From Rhodoferax sp. (GTDB taxonomy: Bacteria > Pseudomonadota > Gammaproteobacteria > Burkholderiales > Burkholderiaceae_C), in contig SSFF01000014.1 in assembly GCA_008015235.1 (NCBI GenBank), forward strand, positions 1 through 64,000: 64,000 nt of DNA. The letters run 5' to 3'. This document shows, piece after piece, positions 1 through 8,115 of this stretch (the first letter of the stretch is position 1; each line of letters begins with the position of its first letter). The notes below the pieces were generated by a model. The model ran no database searches. It worked only from the letters and a program-made list of their open reading frames with translations, and was not told the origin of the DNA. A program made the translations under genes and the position numbers.

Positions 1-147
1 TTCATGCAGCGTGACCGCCGCACAGCCAATCTTGGGGGCAATCGACTCAACCGCTGCCCATTGTGACGGGTAATCCTTGCGCGCTTCTTGCACCAGCCGG
101 ACCGCGCGCTCTTTGACTTCCGGTGAATACTTGTTTGACTTGTTCAT
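1..147 (-). CDS. IS3-family transposase OrfA, N-terminal fragment (window edge)
   Basis: The visible 49 residues start [19 protein letters not shown], the usual opening of IS3-family OrfA, a small helix-turn-helix protein that binds the element's ends and in most family members is fused to OrfB by programmed frameshifting. The reading frame is open to position 1, so truncation is by the window edge and not necessarily biological. The ATG at 147 follows a short leader next to the IS end. Confidence 0.85.
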   Translation of the reverse strand, partial: MNKSNKYSPEVKERAVRLVQEARKDYPSQWAAVESIAPKIGCAAVTLHE

Positions 148-197
148 GGCTCCATTCTCTCAGGTAATGGAGCCTCCTCAATTCCCGGGGCGATTCA
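1..197 (-). mobile_element. IS3-family insertion sequence, left part only
   Basis: The stretch holds the first 49 codons of an IS3-type OrfA transposase reading leftward out of the window, preceded by about 50 bp of terminal sequence. The outer end begins TGAATCGCCCCGGG on the minus strand at 197, in keeping with the 5'-TG start typical of IS3-family ends. The other end, OrfB and any target-site duplication lie outside the window. The element joins directly onto the interrupted ankyrin gene at 195-197. Confidence 0.8.
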
Positions 198-977
198 GTT
201 AAACATCTGAACGGTCAACCTAGAAAGCGTATCAGGCGTCGAAGTGTCGACCTCCGTCAGCAAATCACTGAGGTTTGAATCCTGAACTGCACCTTCACGC
301 AGTCCCATGAGGACCGTTTCCCGAAGTCTTTCTTCAATTTGAAATGGTATGCCCGCAATCTCGACGTCGCTCGGAAGGTAACCCGCTACATCTTCCCATT
401 GAACAACACTGGAATCTTTGGCTTGATGCGTCGATAACGTGCGCTGTGCACCGCTCGCAAGCTCCCGAAGCGTCGGTATGTCCGCAGGAGGGGGCCTTTC
501 GTCTAGAGGAGTCCATGAATCGCTGTCGAGCCCCTCTAGATTGGCGTTTGCAGTAACGGGTAATGCCAAGGGCTTTTCGACAAATGTTGGGGCTCCGGAA
601 GCGTGCAATGTGTCTGGCTCGGTATCCGACGGCACGGGGGCTACTTGGGCAAACAAGGCGAACACCGCCATTGCTTCTTGCGCTCCTGCGGCTAAGGCCA
701 AGTCCATCGCGGTCGAGCCACTCAAATCAATTAGGCTCATATCGGCTCCCGCTTCGAGCAACAAGCGGCAAGCTTCAGACCTGTTTTTTTTTGCCGCAAT
801 CATCAATGGCGTCTGACCCAGTGCATCGCGTGCGTCAAGCGCATCATTGCGGCTGATGTGCATGCGTAAAGAGGCCAGTACGCCGAGTGAGGCGGCGAGC
901 TTGAATGCCGAGTTCAGCGGAGGTAGGCTTTCCTCTTTAGATTCCCGGGCGTAGCGTTCCTTCTCTTCCCTGAACAC
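195..977 (-). pseudogene. Ankyrin-repeat protein, 3' end cut off by IS insertion
   Basis: A 260-residue frame starting at GTG (977). Residues about 25-110 hold two to three ankyrin repeats, the clearest being GQTPLMIAAKKNRSEACRLL followed by LEAGADMSLIDLSGSTAMDLA. The rest is low-complexity and acidic with no domain I recognise. The frame runs exactly to the IS3 border, and the TGA stop (197-195) is the first three bases of the insertion sequence, so the original protein was probably longer and has lost its C-terminus. Ankyrin repeats mediate protein-protein contacts; the missing part may have carried the effector function. No strong ribosome site is visible before the GTG. Confidence 0.6.
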
Positions 978-1359
978 TGGTCTTTTTTTGTGTAATCAAA
1001 TGTGGATGGACATTATGGCCAGAAACCGGCAGCAGCCCAGCTAAACCAGGGCGTCAAAAATCTCGGGCCATCAGCCTTCCTCCCTCAGTCTATGGCGAAT
1101 TGGAGCGATTGGCCTAAGTGACTGGTGGCATTCCGATGCCAAAACTATTGGAGAGCCTGGCAGCCATCGCCAATGCTGACAAGAAGCTTCAAGAGAAGGG
1201 GGCATGCTGGTGTTCTACACCAAGTATTCGCGTCCAACGAATTCGAAAGGCTTAGCTCTATCGAGTGTGAACATAAGAAAAGCCGGGCCCTGCGCCCGGC
1301 TTCCCCCTGTTTACCAATCTCCTACGACAGATGACTAAACAGCAGCGCTCTCAACCTTG
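978..1359. other. Gene-poor stretch upstream of the ankyrin gene
   Basis: No convincing gene. A short open frame at 1136-1255 (+) begins MPKLLESLAAIANADKKLQ and looks coding at first, but continues sensibly only in another frame (from 1204, MLVFYTKYSRPTNSKG), so it may be a decayed gene. An 8-bp stem AAGCCGGG/CCCGGCTT with a 7-base loop lies at 1280-1302. A run of T follows it on the minus strand, so it may act as a leftward terminator. Confidence 0.4.
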
Positions 1360-1388
1360 AAAAAAATCCCCGCCCGCAATGGGCGGGG
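1360..1388 (-). terminator. Strong intrinsic terminator at the 3' end of the structured RNA
   Basis: On the minus strand an 8-bp perfect G+C stem, CCCCGCCC / GGGCGGGG, with a 5-base loop is followed after one A by seven T residues. No protein gene reads into it from the right, so it implies a non-coding transcript across 1389-2560. Confidence 0.85.
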
Positions 1389-2560
1389 AGCTGAATCAAG
1401 AATCAAGAATCACAAATTCAAGACCTCAATCCAACACTCCCCTTGGCCGGATTCACGTCGGCGGCCAGTGGCTCTCACCCCACCAGCCAGGTTCGACTCA
1501 GCTCATGCACAGTCTCCCGACCGTGCCAAATCTCACACTGCAGCAACGCCTCGGATAGCGTCCCGCTCCTGTCTTTCGACCCTTCCCACATCCAGCAAGT
1601 CTGCAGGGGGGCTTCCACTTACCAGTCCGTCGCCATGGCGAACGGGCCAGTTGTGGCTACTCAACAAGTCTCCCGGTCATGGCTCATAGTCGGTTTCTCA
1701 CGCCGACGAGCTTTAGACCTTCCCAAGTTCTCTCAAAACGCGCGAACACAACGAACGCGAGCTCCAGTTGTTACCTATGTAGCGGAACATCCGCTTTACC
1801 CCCTGTGCGTCGAGCACAGGCAGGTTTTCGGTGGGCCAGGATTCCGTAACGCCTCACTTACTCGTACCAACCTTCATCACCCTCTTGCTTGTCGCAGCCA
1901 TCGCTGCGATACGCCCTTCGTGTCCAATCCTTCGCATCAGTTCTTGACGAGCCCGCAGGCCCGGATGCTTCACCGCCAAGCTATTCGCCGACCCCTCATG
2001 AGCTATGCAAGCTGCATAACCCTTGGGGCCACCACCATCCAATCTCTCTCTGGTGGCCTGGTCCCTTTCGGTAACCCTCAGACGTGTCGGTCAGGATACA
2101 GGTACAGCCTTCTCAAGCTGCCCCTGCCCATGCTGGCTTGCATGGAATCGTTTTGAGCGCCAGTCATGGTTTCAAGTGCAATGCACCATCCCCCATCACC
2201 AGCGTGCCCTTGTCGCCCAATCCCCGGGGGTGGCCGGAGTGGGAATGGAGTCGTCGGGCAAGAGTTGCAGTCTCTTTTTCCGAATCTGGGCCGCTGTCAT
2301 TGCATCACTGCAATGAATACGACCACCCGCGCTCCGTTGTATGCCGCGCCAGCACTGTTAGATGCACGCGGCTTCCGCGGTCCACCGTCGGTTGAGATGT
2401 CCGAAAGTGGGGCAGTGTGAGATTTGAGCTGATTTGGGCCTATGGCCCTGTTATGTCCTGGGGCGTATCGCCCCATTGAGAGGGATACGCTGGTCAGGGG
2501 TGAGAGGCCCAATGCCAGTATCGAATCTACCTTGTGTAGCGACTGGTTTTGAGGAGGGGG
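1360..2560 (-). ncRNA. Candidate large structured non-coding RNA, about 1.2 kb
   Basis: No credible protein gene lies here, but the sequence is packed with self-complementarity. Long-range pairs are 2412-2426 with 1527-1541 (15 bp, perfect) and 2497-2506 with 1472-1481 (10 bp, perfect); the latter touches the loop of hairpin 1463-1488, so it would form a pseudoknot. Local hairpins with 3-6 base loops are 2459-2475, 2436-2448, 2297-2316 (8 bp, GUGA loop), 2367-2379, 2128-2145, 2004-2018, 1892-1909, 1802-1820, 1781-1795, 1627-1645 and 1507-1526. Stems 1507-1526 and 1463-1488 contain G-U pairs only when read on the minus strand, which agrees with the minus-strand terminator at 1360-1388. The 5' end is a guess. 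I cannot match it to a known class. Size, ornate folding and island location recall GOLLD or ROOL, but that is analogy only. A group II intron is less likely, since no domain V-like sequence was seen. Confidence 0.6.
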
Positions 2561-2608
2561 AGGGGGGAATATGAGACGACGGCATGCCATCGGCTGACGC
2601 TCAATGAC

Positions 2609-2629
2609 CGCGTTTACATTGTAAACGCG
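2609..2629. promoter_or_regulatory. 21-bp palindrome, probable operator
   Basis: Two 10-bp arms (CGCGTTTACA and its complement) flank a single central base. It lies between the structured RNA (leftward) and the unknown gene at 2745 (rightward), where a dimeric repressor could control one or both. The repeated TATTGCATC at about 2690 and 2708 lies further downstream. No regulator is identified. Confidence 0.55.
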
Positions 2630-2744
2630 CAGGCCACTTCTACTGTCGGTGAAACCCCATCATGCATCACCAAGGTCAGAGCCCGCTTGGTATTGCATCG
2701 CTATACGTATTGCATCAATGACGATGCGTATTACGAGAGCAAGC

Positions 2745-3392
2745 ATGCAATATTCAAGTATCGAGGTAGTCGCCAAGTTTCTGCAGTTCGTCTCCGAGGC
2801 TGAAATCCTGGCATCTGGACGTTTGATGTCTCCCCAAGAACTGGAGGAATTTCGTTATCAGGACGGGAGCCCTATTGACCCTGCGGTTTCAGGATGGACC
2901 TTCTGTGGTGACGTTAATCCAAAGATGCTGGACCTAATCGCAGCAGGCGAAAAGATTCGGCACTCTGCAACCATTTGGAAAGCACCCGAGGGCACCTATG
3001 TACTGGCGTTGCAGCAACAGGTAGAAAACTGGGCACATCGGTTTATCGTACCGCTCAGTGGCCAGAGCATTCGGCAGTGCGTTTCAGACGTAGGGTGTAT
3101 TCCAATAATCATTTCGCTATCAACGCGATTTGGAGATTTGGCGCGTGTACTGGCTATTCCGTTCTCTCCTGAATTGGTGGAGGCGCATGAGTACATAGTC
3201 GACTTGGAAAAGGTCTCGGTATTTGCTCTTGCAGACGACATAGTCAGTGCAAGCCTGCATTTTTTACGACCTGATGCGATGTGTGGCGATGGTCAGTCCA
3301 TCAAGGCAGTCTGCGTGTCGGCGGTGGCTGCACCCGAGGTCCGCGCATTTCTGGAGGCACATCAACCTAGTGTTTCAAGCATGATGCAGTAG
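2745..3392 (+). CDS. Unknown protein, homologue of the product at 10341-10985
   Basis: A 215-residue cytoplasmic protein with no signal peptide, membrane segment or known domain that I can see. It resembles the product at 10341-10985: VENWAHRF (93-100) against VENQAHRF (92-99), followed by a similar PLSGQSIR / PCAGARIA stretch, with a shared SGW near residue 50 and almost equal length (215 and 214). The frame opens at 2649, but the ATG at 2745 gives the best length match to the homologue; ATG at 2718 is an alternative. It sits just downstream of the CBASS operon in convergent orientation and ends at a terminator. Function unknown. Confidence 0.75.
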   Translation: MQYSSIEVVAKFLQFVSEAEILASGRLMSPQELEEFRYQDGSPIDPAVSGWTFCGDVNPKMLDLIAAGEKIRHSATIWKAPEGTYVLALQQQVENWAHRFIVPLSGQSIRQCVSDVGCIPIIISLSTRFGDLARVLAIPFSPELVEAHEYIVDLEKVSVFALADDIVSASLHFLRPDAMCGDGQSIKAVCVSAVAAPEVRAFLEAHQPSVSSMMQ

Positions 3393-3431
3393 AGCTTGAA
3401 TGTCACGGTAGGGCAACTTTGATTCATTCAC

Positions 3432-3459
3432 ACGGCGCGACTAACGTTGCGCCGTTTTT
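3432..3459 (+). terminator. Intrinsic terminator after the unknown gene at 2745
   Basis: Stem ACGGCGC / GCGCCGT (3432-3438 with 3449-3455), 10-base loop, followed by five T. Confidence 0.8.
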
Positions 3460-3806
3460 CATGTTCTCGGTAATTTGGCCAGTCGTAATGACAACAATGT
3501 CTTAAGCACGAACTGATTTCTCGCCACGTGTCCTGAGAGCCCCCATCTGATTCGTTCAGTAAACCGACTGTGTGACGGCAATGCAGCAGTTTCTGTCAGT
3601 CACGACCTCGAATTCACCGTCCGTATGCTGCCGTTCAACGTTGAAGCAAAGAGGATGCCGAATTCCTCGCTGGAGCGACCAGTTGGGCAGCAGATACAGG
3701 AGGCAGGAAACGTGCTCTTTGGTCTGCGCAAACCAACCAGCAGCATACCGTTTGCTCCCCTTCAGCAATGATGGCCAAGGCCCCCGAGGGCGATATCTGG
3801 GCAGCT
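3460..3806. other. Gap between terminator and CBASS effector
   Basis: No recognisable gene. A plus-strand frame is open from 3517 to a stop at 3771 and ends with a passably protein-like stretch (about SSLERPVGQQIQEAGNVLFG), but it lacks a ribosome site and any known match, so it is at most a remnant. Confidence 0.4.
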
Positions 3807-4907
3807 CTATAGCCGAACGACTGCGGCGGACCTGCCGACCGTTGGCATTTGTAAGCCCCAGGGGTATGGCTTGGTCAGCCCCTTCTCAAACTGATACACG
3901 GCAACATCTGGAAGTAAGCGCCGGTCATAGCACATGCCGAGGCGGATGCTCAAACTAGCTGGAGCGGCAACGACCATGTGGAGCCTTCGAACGCCGGCTG
4001 CACTTAGCTGCTGCACTGCATCTCTAAACTGCGCTGCCAACGCTGCTTGTTTCTGCTCAGACCAGAACCGGTCGGCAAGCGGCGTCTCGATTCTCAGTCG
4101 GACTACCGGCAACGAGCTGGCAAAAGAAGCTGTGACGTCAGTTTGATTTACGGCATACGACGCCTCAACGACCAGAATGGCCTCTTCGGCTCCTACGGCG
4201 GTCGGCCCCCCCTCAGGTGGCAGGAACCTCACCGAGTCATCCGCGCCATCAAGCGCACGCCAGCATTTCGCGCTGCGGTCCCAGTCATACAAGTGGACGT
4301 GGGACTCGTCATCAATGAGCATCCCCGCAAGGAAGAGAGCGGGCACAGCTGCGAGTCCACCAATAGCGACCTGCACATCTCGTTTGTCAGCTCCGTCCAC
4401 AAGCGTGTGCAGCGCGGTTCTCATAGAAGAGACCCGCTCCAACAAATATGCAGGGTCAACGCGTCCTTCAAGGCCCTGCGGACGGAAATCGATAGGCAAG
4501 TGACGCCGGTCACCACGAAATGTGGGAACCACCTTCTCCACTGCTGGTGAATCAGGGCTGGCATGTAGGCCGCGCATCTCAATAACGACCAATCGGCGTC
4601 GGCGCTCGCGTCGGTAATCGGCCACCAGAATAATTGCGCCTGCGGCGACCAATGCGAGTCCGGTTCCAGCAAACACCAGAGTGAGCCAGAACGGAATACC
4701 TTGGCCCGTACCGATGGAGAATGACAACCCCCCATCCTCCTTGGACTGTCTTGCAAACTGAATTGCGTAATCAGCGCCTGCGGTAGCAATGACCAATGCA
4801 GAGCCGTACTTGAGTAGGGTGATTCCTACCGAGCGGGGTCTCGTATACCATTCGAGCAGCCGTGTAGTGACGGTGTAGAACAACTGGCTAAGCATTTGTT
4901 CTCCCAT
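3807..4907 (-). CDS. CBASS effector, two transmembrane helices fused to a SAVED domain
   Basis: A 366-residue protein. Residues about 28-50 and 68-98 are hydrophobic helices, followed by a basic RRERRRR stretch that should lie in the cytoplasm. Residues about 140-366 match the SAVED fold, including GGLAAVPALFLAG and the typical late motif HMVVAAPASLSIRLG. SAVED domains bind cyclic oligonucleotides, mostly trinucleotides in characterised systems. Ligand binding would make the membrane part oligomerise and damage the inner membrane, killing the infected cell (known for TM-effector CBASS; inferred here). The start is supported by AGGAGG eight bases before ATG 4907. It is the last gene of the CBASS operon, 27 bp after cap3. 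It probably belongs to the TM-SAVED Cap effectors (Cap14-type), but I do not assign a number firmly. Confidence 0.85.
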   Translation of the reverse strand: MGEQMLSQLFYTVTTRLLEWYTRPRSVGITLLKYGSALVIATAGADYAIQFARQSKEDGGLSFSIGTGQGIPFWLTLVFAGTGLALVAAGAIILVADYRRERRRRLVVIEMRGLHASPDSPAVEKVVPTFRGDRRHLPIDFRPQGLEGRVDPAYLLERVSSMRTALHTLVDGADKRDVQVAIGGLAAVPALFLAGMLIDDESHVHLYDWDRSAKCWRALDGADDSVRFLPPEGGPTAVGAEEAILVVEASYAVNQTDVTASFASSLPVVRLRIETPLADRFWSEQKQAALAAQFRDAVQQLSAAGVRRLHMVVAAPASLSIRLGMCYDRRLLPDVAVYQFEKGLTKPYPWGLQMPTVGRSAAVVRL

Positions 4908-4934
4908 GCCAGATGCCTCCTGTTGCTCGCGTCA

Positions 4935-5408
4935 TTAAGACTCCCTTTTCAATTCTCGGATGCCGCCGGACCTGCTCTTGGTCCAAACCCGAATTTCCTT
5001 GCGGCCTACGATGGGGAAAAACAATCTTGACCCATCGAAAGTGTCGTTAGCAACTGCCTGCTGCCAGTCATCCCGGTCAACGTGACTAGGCGTAGGACTG
5101 TCTTCAGGATGTGTGTGCCACAGCCCTAGGTAAGCTAGGGTGCTTGCCTCCTCGAGCCACCGCTCCCTTGCGATGTGCTCGTGTTTCTTTGAGCGGAAAA
5201 AACTGAAGCGGGACCTTCGGTCCGAGGGCTGCGGGCTGGTTACCTCGTCAACAACGATATCGTCGGAATCGAGCAAGTGCCGCCCCAAAAGTACACCTCC
5301 GGCCTCACGCTGCCAGCACCTTTTTTGGACATGCACCAGCAACTGTTCGACAGCATTACTGGTGATGATGAGGCGCTGTTTCGGGGTCACTTTGAACACC
5401 AATTTCAT
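4935..5408 (-). CDS. cap3: CBASS Cap3, JAB/MPN isopeptidase
   Basis: A 157-residue JAB-domain metalloprotease. The JAMM zinc motif is intact: E35, then HTHPEDSPTPSHVD supplying H98, H100, S108 and D111. In type II CBASS, Cap3 removes the CD-NTase from targets to which Cap2 has joined it, so it counteracts priming. A longer frame starts at 5432, but ATG 5408 overlaps the cap2 stop as ATGA, the usual arrangement for translational coupling, and I prefer it. It sits between cap2 and the SAVED effector. Confidence 0.9.
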   Translation of the reverse strand: MKLVFKVTPKQRLIITSNAVEQLLVHVQKRCWQREAGGVLLGRHLLDSDDIVVDEVTSPQPSDRRSRFSFFRSKKHEHIARERWLEEASTLAYLGLWHTHPEDSPTPSHVDRDDWQQAVANDTFDGSRLFFPIVGRKEIRVWTKSRSGGIRELKRES

Positions 5409-7108
5409 TTGGCACCTCGGCAGCGTTTGCATGGGCGACCGAAAACTCGCTGACTTGCCTCCTCGAAGCTCAAGGCCCTAGCATCATCTCGCCAGGGCGT
5501 CGTGCGCAGACCTTGTTCAGCGGCAATCCGCCCATCCCCGACCCAATAGCGATACGAAGGTTCGGCTACGGTCAGCGCAGAAAGAAGGTGCTCTGCTGCC
5601 ATTAATGCCGTGCGCCGGGACTGCAGCGCCCCGTACGGCACAAATATGCTTGAACAGCCGGTAAGGTTCTTGGACACCGCCTGGTTCGGCTCCAGGAATG
5701 CTGTGCGACTCTGCAAGGACTCCTGACCCTCGTCATCCCGATACAGGCAATCCAAGCAGCCAGGCTCGTCGGTCCAGGTGACCACGGAATGTCCGCCAAG
5801 GTCGAGGGGTTCCAGCCAGGTGAAAAGCATGGGGATGCGCTTCTTCGCCTTGGACCTGATGGCTTGGCAAAACGAGCGTTCCAAGGTGGGTAGGCCGAAC
5901 GCGAACACTACGGCATCGATATCGTCGAGTTTCGCGGTCTTCAACCATTCCTGTGCCCAGTCGGTCACCTCCGTTACACGAATGCCGGGATACCGACGCC
6001 TGAACTCGAAGCCCAGCCCAACCACCTTGGGTAGGTCAATGAAGCACGGGTCGATGATGTGTCGAAAAACGTTGTCTTCGGAGTAGTTGTCGCCGTCTAC
6101 CAATGTTAGACGACCGATGCCCGTGGAAGCAAGCGAATCCGCGACTACCGCTCCAACAGCACCACAACCTAGGACGACAACATGTTTGTCTAGGAGGTCG
6201 AGCGAAGCCCCGCCGCGCTCGCGCATGTAGGTCGGGGTATGTCTGCGGACGGTGAGAGGCGTGACGCCTGCCTTGGGGTCGAGCTTGCCCGCCTTTGCGC
6301 CGAATGTGGCGCCAACCAGCGAAAGTCCACCAGCAGCACGGGGAACCGACACCAACAGCACAAGCCGCTTTGGGCCGTTCTTGGACGGCCCAACAAGCTG
6401 GTCCCAGAGCGCATGCTGCGTCGCGTTCATACGCGCCAGAATGGCTTCGATGAAATCCGGCCCCAGCTTGTTCGGATAGATAGGCGGCGCGAGAGGCTCC
6501 GGCAAGTGGACATACAGCGCGCGATGCGAAGCAAGTCGTTTGGTGTCAAACGCAAGCGGCGACTTTCCCTCGCGTTCGGTTACATACCACTTCGGGGTGC
6601 CTTTCTCTTGCTTGAGGTAAGCCACAAGGAGCCGGTCAGTACAGTCAACTTCAAAAGTAGCGCGAGCGCGAGCAGAGTCGGGCAAGCCCAACCAGTAGCC
6701 TTCTAGCTCATTGAAGAACTCCACCGTGTTTGCCGCAGCATCAGAATCCCATTTCTCCAACAGGTCGTAGGCCGCGAGCACCGTGAACGCGACAATCTCA
6801 GGCCGGCGCATCGGGTCCAGCGAGAGTCCTTGGTTGTCGCTTACGCACACGGACCCGTAGTAGCCGACGTGCGCCAGAAGACTTGTCGGCTTGCGCAAGG
6901 AGATGCTGGGCAATCGCGTCAGTGAATCGCTCTTGCAGCTGACATCCAGGTCCCAGCGTCGCCGGGAGCCCTGAACTTGCACGCTCAACCACCCGTCGGC
7001 AAGGTCAGCCACCCGGACGACACCAAGGCCGCGCGCCTGACAAGCCTGCTGAACTGCGGCGTACCCCTCATCTGTCTGCGTCGGAACAGGTTGAGCCGTA
7101 GTGGTCAA
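5405..7108 (-). CDS. cap2: CBASS Cap2, E2-E1 fusion ligase
   Basis: A 567-residue protein. The N-terminal E2-like domain has its probable catalytic cysteine at C88 in GSVCVSDNQG. The C-terminal ThiF/E1 domain begins near residue 310 with the nucleotide site VVLGCGAVGAVVADSL and LVDGDNYSEDNVFRH. A CLDC pair lies near 448 and a second candidate cysteine in NLTGCSSIF near 480. Cap2 adenylates the CD-NTase C-terminus and conjugates it to cell targets, raising cyclic-nucleotide output. Translation starts at TTG 7108, overlapping the CD-NTase stop (TTGA), so synthesis is coupled. The length suits full-length type II Cap2, not the short E2-only form. Confidence 0.92.
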   Translation of the reverse strand: MTTTAQPVPTQTDEGYAAVQQACQARGLGVVRVADLADGWLSVQVQGSRRRWDLDVSCKSDSLTRLPSISLRKPTSLLAHVGYYGSVCVSDNQGLSLDPMRRPEIVAFTVLAAYDLLEKWDSDAAANTVEFFNELEGYWLGLPDSARARATFEVDCTDRLLVAYLKQEKGTPKWYVTEREGKSPLAFDTKRLASHRALYVHLPEPLAPPIYPNKLGPDFIEAILARMNATQHALWDQLVGPSKNGPKRLVLLVSVPRAAGGLSLVGATFGAKAGKLDPKAGVTPLTVRRHTPTYMRERGGASLDLLDKHVVVLGCGAVGAVVADSLASTGIGRLTLVDGDNYSEDNVFRHIIDPCFIDLPKVVGLGFEFRRRYPGIRVTEVTDWAQEWLKTAKLDDIDAVVFAFGLPTLERSFCQAIRSKAKKRIPMLFTWLEPLDLGGHSVVTWTDEPGCLDCLYRDDEGQESLQSRTAFLEPNQAVSKNLTGCSSIFVPYGALQSRRTALMAAEHLLSALTVAEPSYRYWVGDGRIAAEQGLRTTPWRDDARALSFEEASQRVFGRPCKRCRGAK

Positions 7109-8115
7109 GCCGAGTTCCCCGTACTAATGACCGGCGCAACGGCAGCCTTGGCGGTTTCCGCCTTCTCAGGCACCTTAAAGTCATCCCCGAATTGCTTCTT
7201 CAGCACCTTGCACGCGTCTTCAGGCAAGTCTTCGTCGAAGGCCTCGCCCAGGGCGTCGCGCAATGCTTCAAGCTTCTCCTGGAATGTCTCCATCTGCAGC
7301 TTGGTCATGAGCTCCATCAGGTCACCGCCAGGCGTAACGGGCAGATAGACCTTCAGGCGTTCGTGGTACCCCTCGTCAGTCACTTCGCCTTGGAATTGAT
7401 TCAGAACGGCACTTACCCAATCGAACAACGCAAGCAAATCTGCAGGCTTGCCTGAGGGCTCAAAGCGCGGCTTGAACCACTGCTTTGCCGCGATGGTCAG
7501 TGCGATGCTGAGTGGCGCGCCACCATTTCGGAACTGCACATCGCGCCAGCGCTTCATGTAACGGATGCAGCGGCGGTACTGCGCAAGGTCTTTGTCGTCA
7601 GTGAACGCAGTACTTATGAGTTCGGTAAGCTTCTTCGGGTCAGCCGCTTCCCAGAACCGGAACTCCTGCGCAGAGTTCTCCCGGCCCTTGCCAATGGCCA
7701 GGAGCCCGTCTTCACGCTTGGTATAGATGACCAGGTCAACGTGGTATTCAGGTTCATCATTGCGCATGTAGTTGACCGTCACGCAGGGACGACGAATCAA
7801 GACCGTGCGACCGTGCGTGTTGACTGCATCGCGGACCTTTTTCTTGAGAGCCACGGGGTCCGGATACTTGTTCTGATTGCAGTCGAAGATGACACCAACG
7901 TCGATGTCATAGTTTCCGTCCAGCGGAACAACTCCGGTGTTCATGGCGTAGCTGCCCTGATTGAACGTCTCGAACCCCGGGAGGTCTTTGTCGAGGTTGG
8001 CTTCTAGCGCATCAATCAGAACCTTGCGCTTCTCTCGCAGCGTTGCCTTCTCGTCGTCGTTATCGAGCTTAATGGCTGCATGAAACTCTTCGAACTGTTT
8101 TTGTACTGCTGGCAT
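7105..8115 (-). CDS. CBASS CD-NTase (cyclic oligonucleotide synthase)
   Basis: A 336-residue nucleotidyltransferase. Key residues are the GSY motif (54-56), the metal-binding pair D70/D72 in NYDIDVG, and the third acid D127 in YHVDLVIY. Such enzymes make cyclic di- or trinucleotides on phage infection; pairing with a SAVED effector suggests a trinucleotide, but the product cannot be read from sequence, nor can the clade (CdnB, C, D, G and others) be fixed. The chain ends NSA; a small C-terminal residue is what Cap2 conjugation needs. The frame opens at 8169, but ATG 8115 has GGGAG just upstream and starts MPAVQKQF, so I use it. First gene of the four-gene operon. Confidence 0.9.
   Translation of the reverse strand: MPAVQKQFEEFHAAIKLDNDDEKATLREKRKVLIDALEANLDKDLPGFETFNQGSYAMNTGVVPLDGNYDIDVGVIFDCNQNKYPDPVALKKKVRDAVNTHGRTVLIRRPCVTVNYMRNDEPEYHVDLVIYTKREDGLLAIGKGRENSAQEFRFWEAADPKKLTELISTAFTDDKDLAQYRRCIRYMKRWRDVQFRNGGAPLSIALTIAAKQWFKPRFEPSGKPADLLALFDWVSAVLNQFQGEVTDEGYHERLKVYLPVTPGGDLMELMTKLQMETFQEKLEALRDALGEAFDEDLPEDACKVLKKQFGDDFKVPEKAETAKAAVAPVISTGNSA

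Noticed and set aside
1443..2156. A 237-codon plus-strand open frame and a 62-codon minus-strand frame (1854-2042)
   Set aside because: Composition is unlike protein, there are no ribosome sites, and the dense RNA pairing explains the sequence better.
1360..2560. Group II intron
   Set aside because: No domain V-like hairpin, no reverse transcriptase, and a transcription terminator at the 3' end.
3556..3768. A 70-codon minus-strand frame just after the CBASS effector
   Set aside because: It starts with TTG without a ribosome site and has no recognisable pattern.
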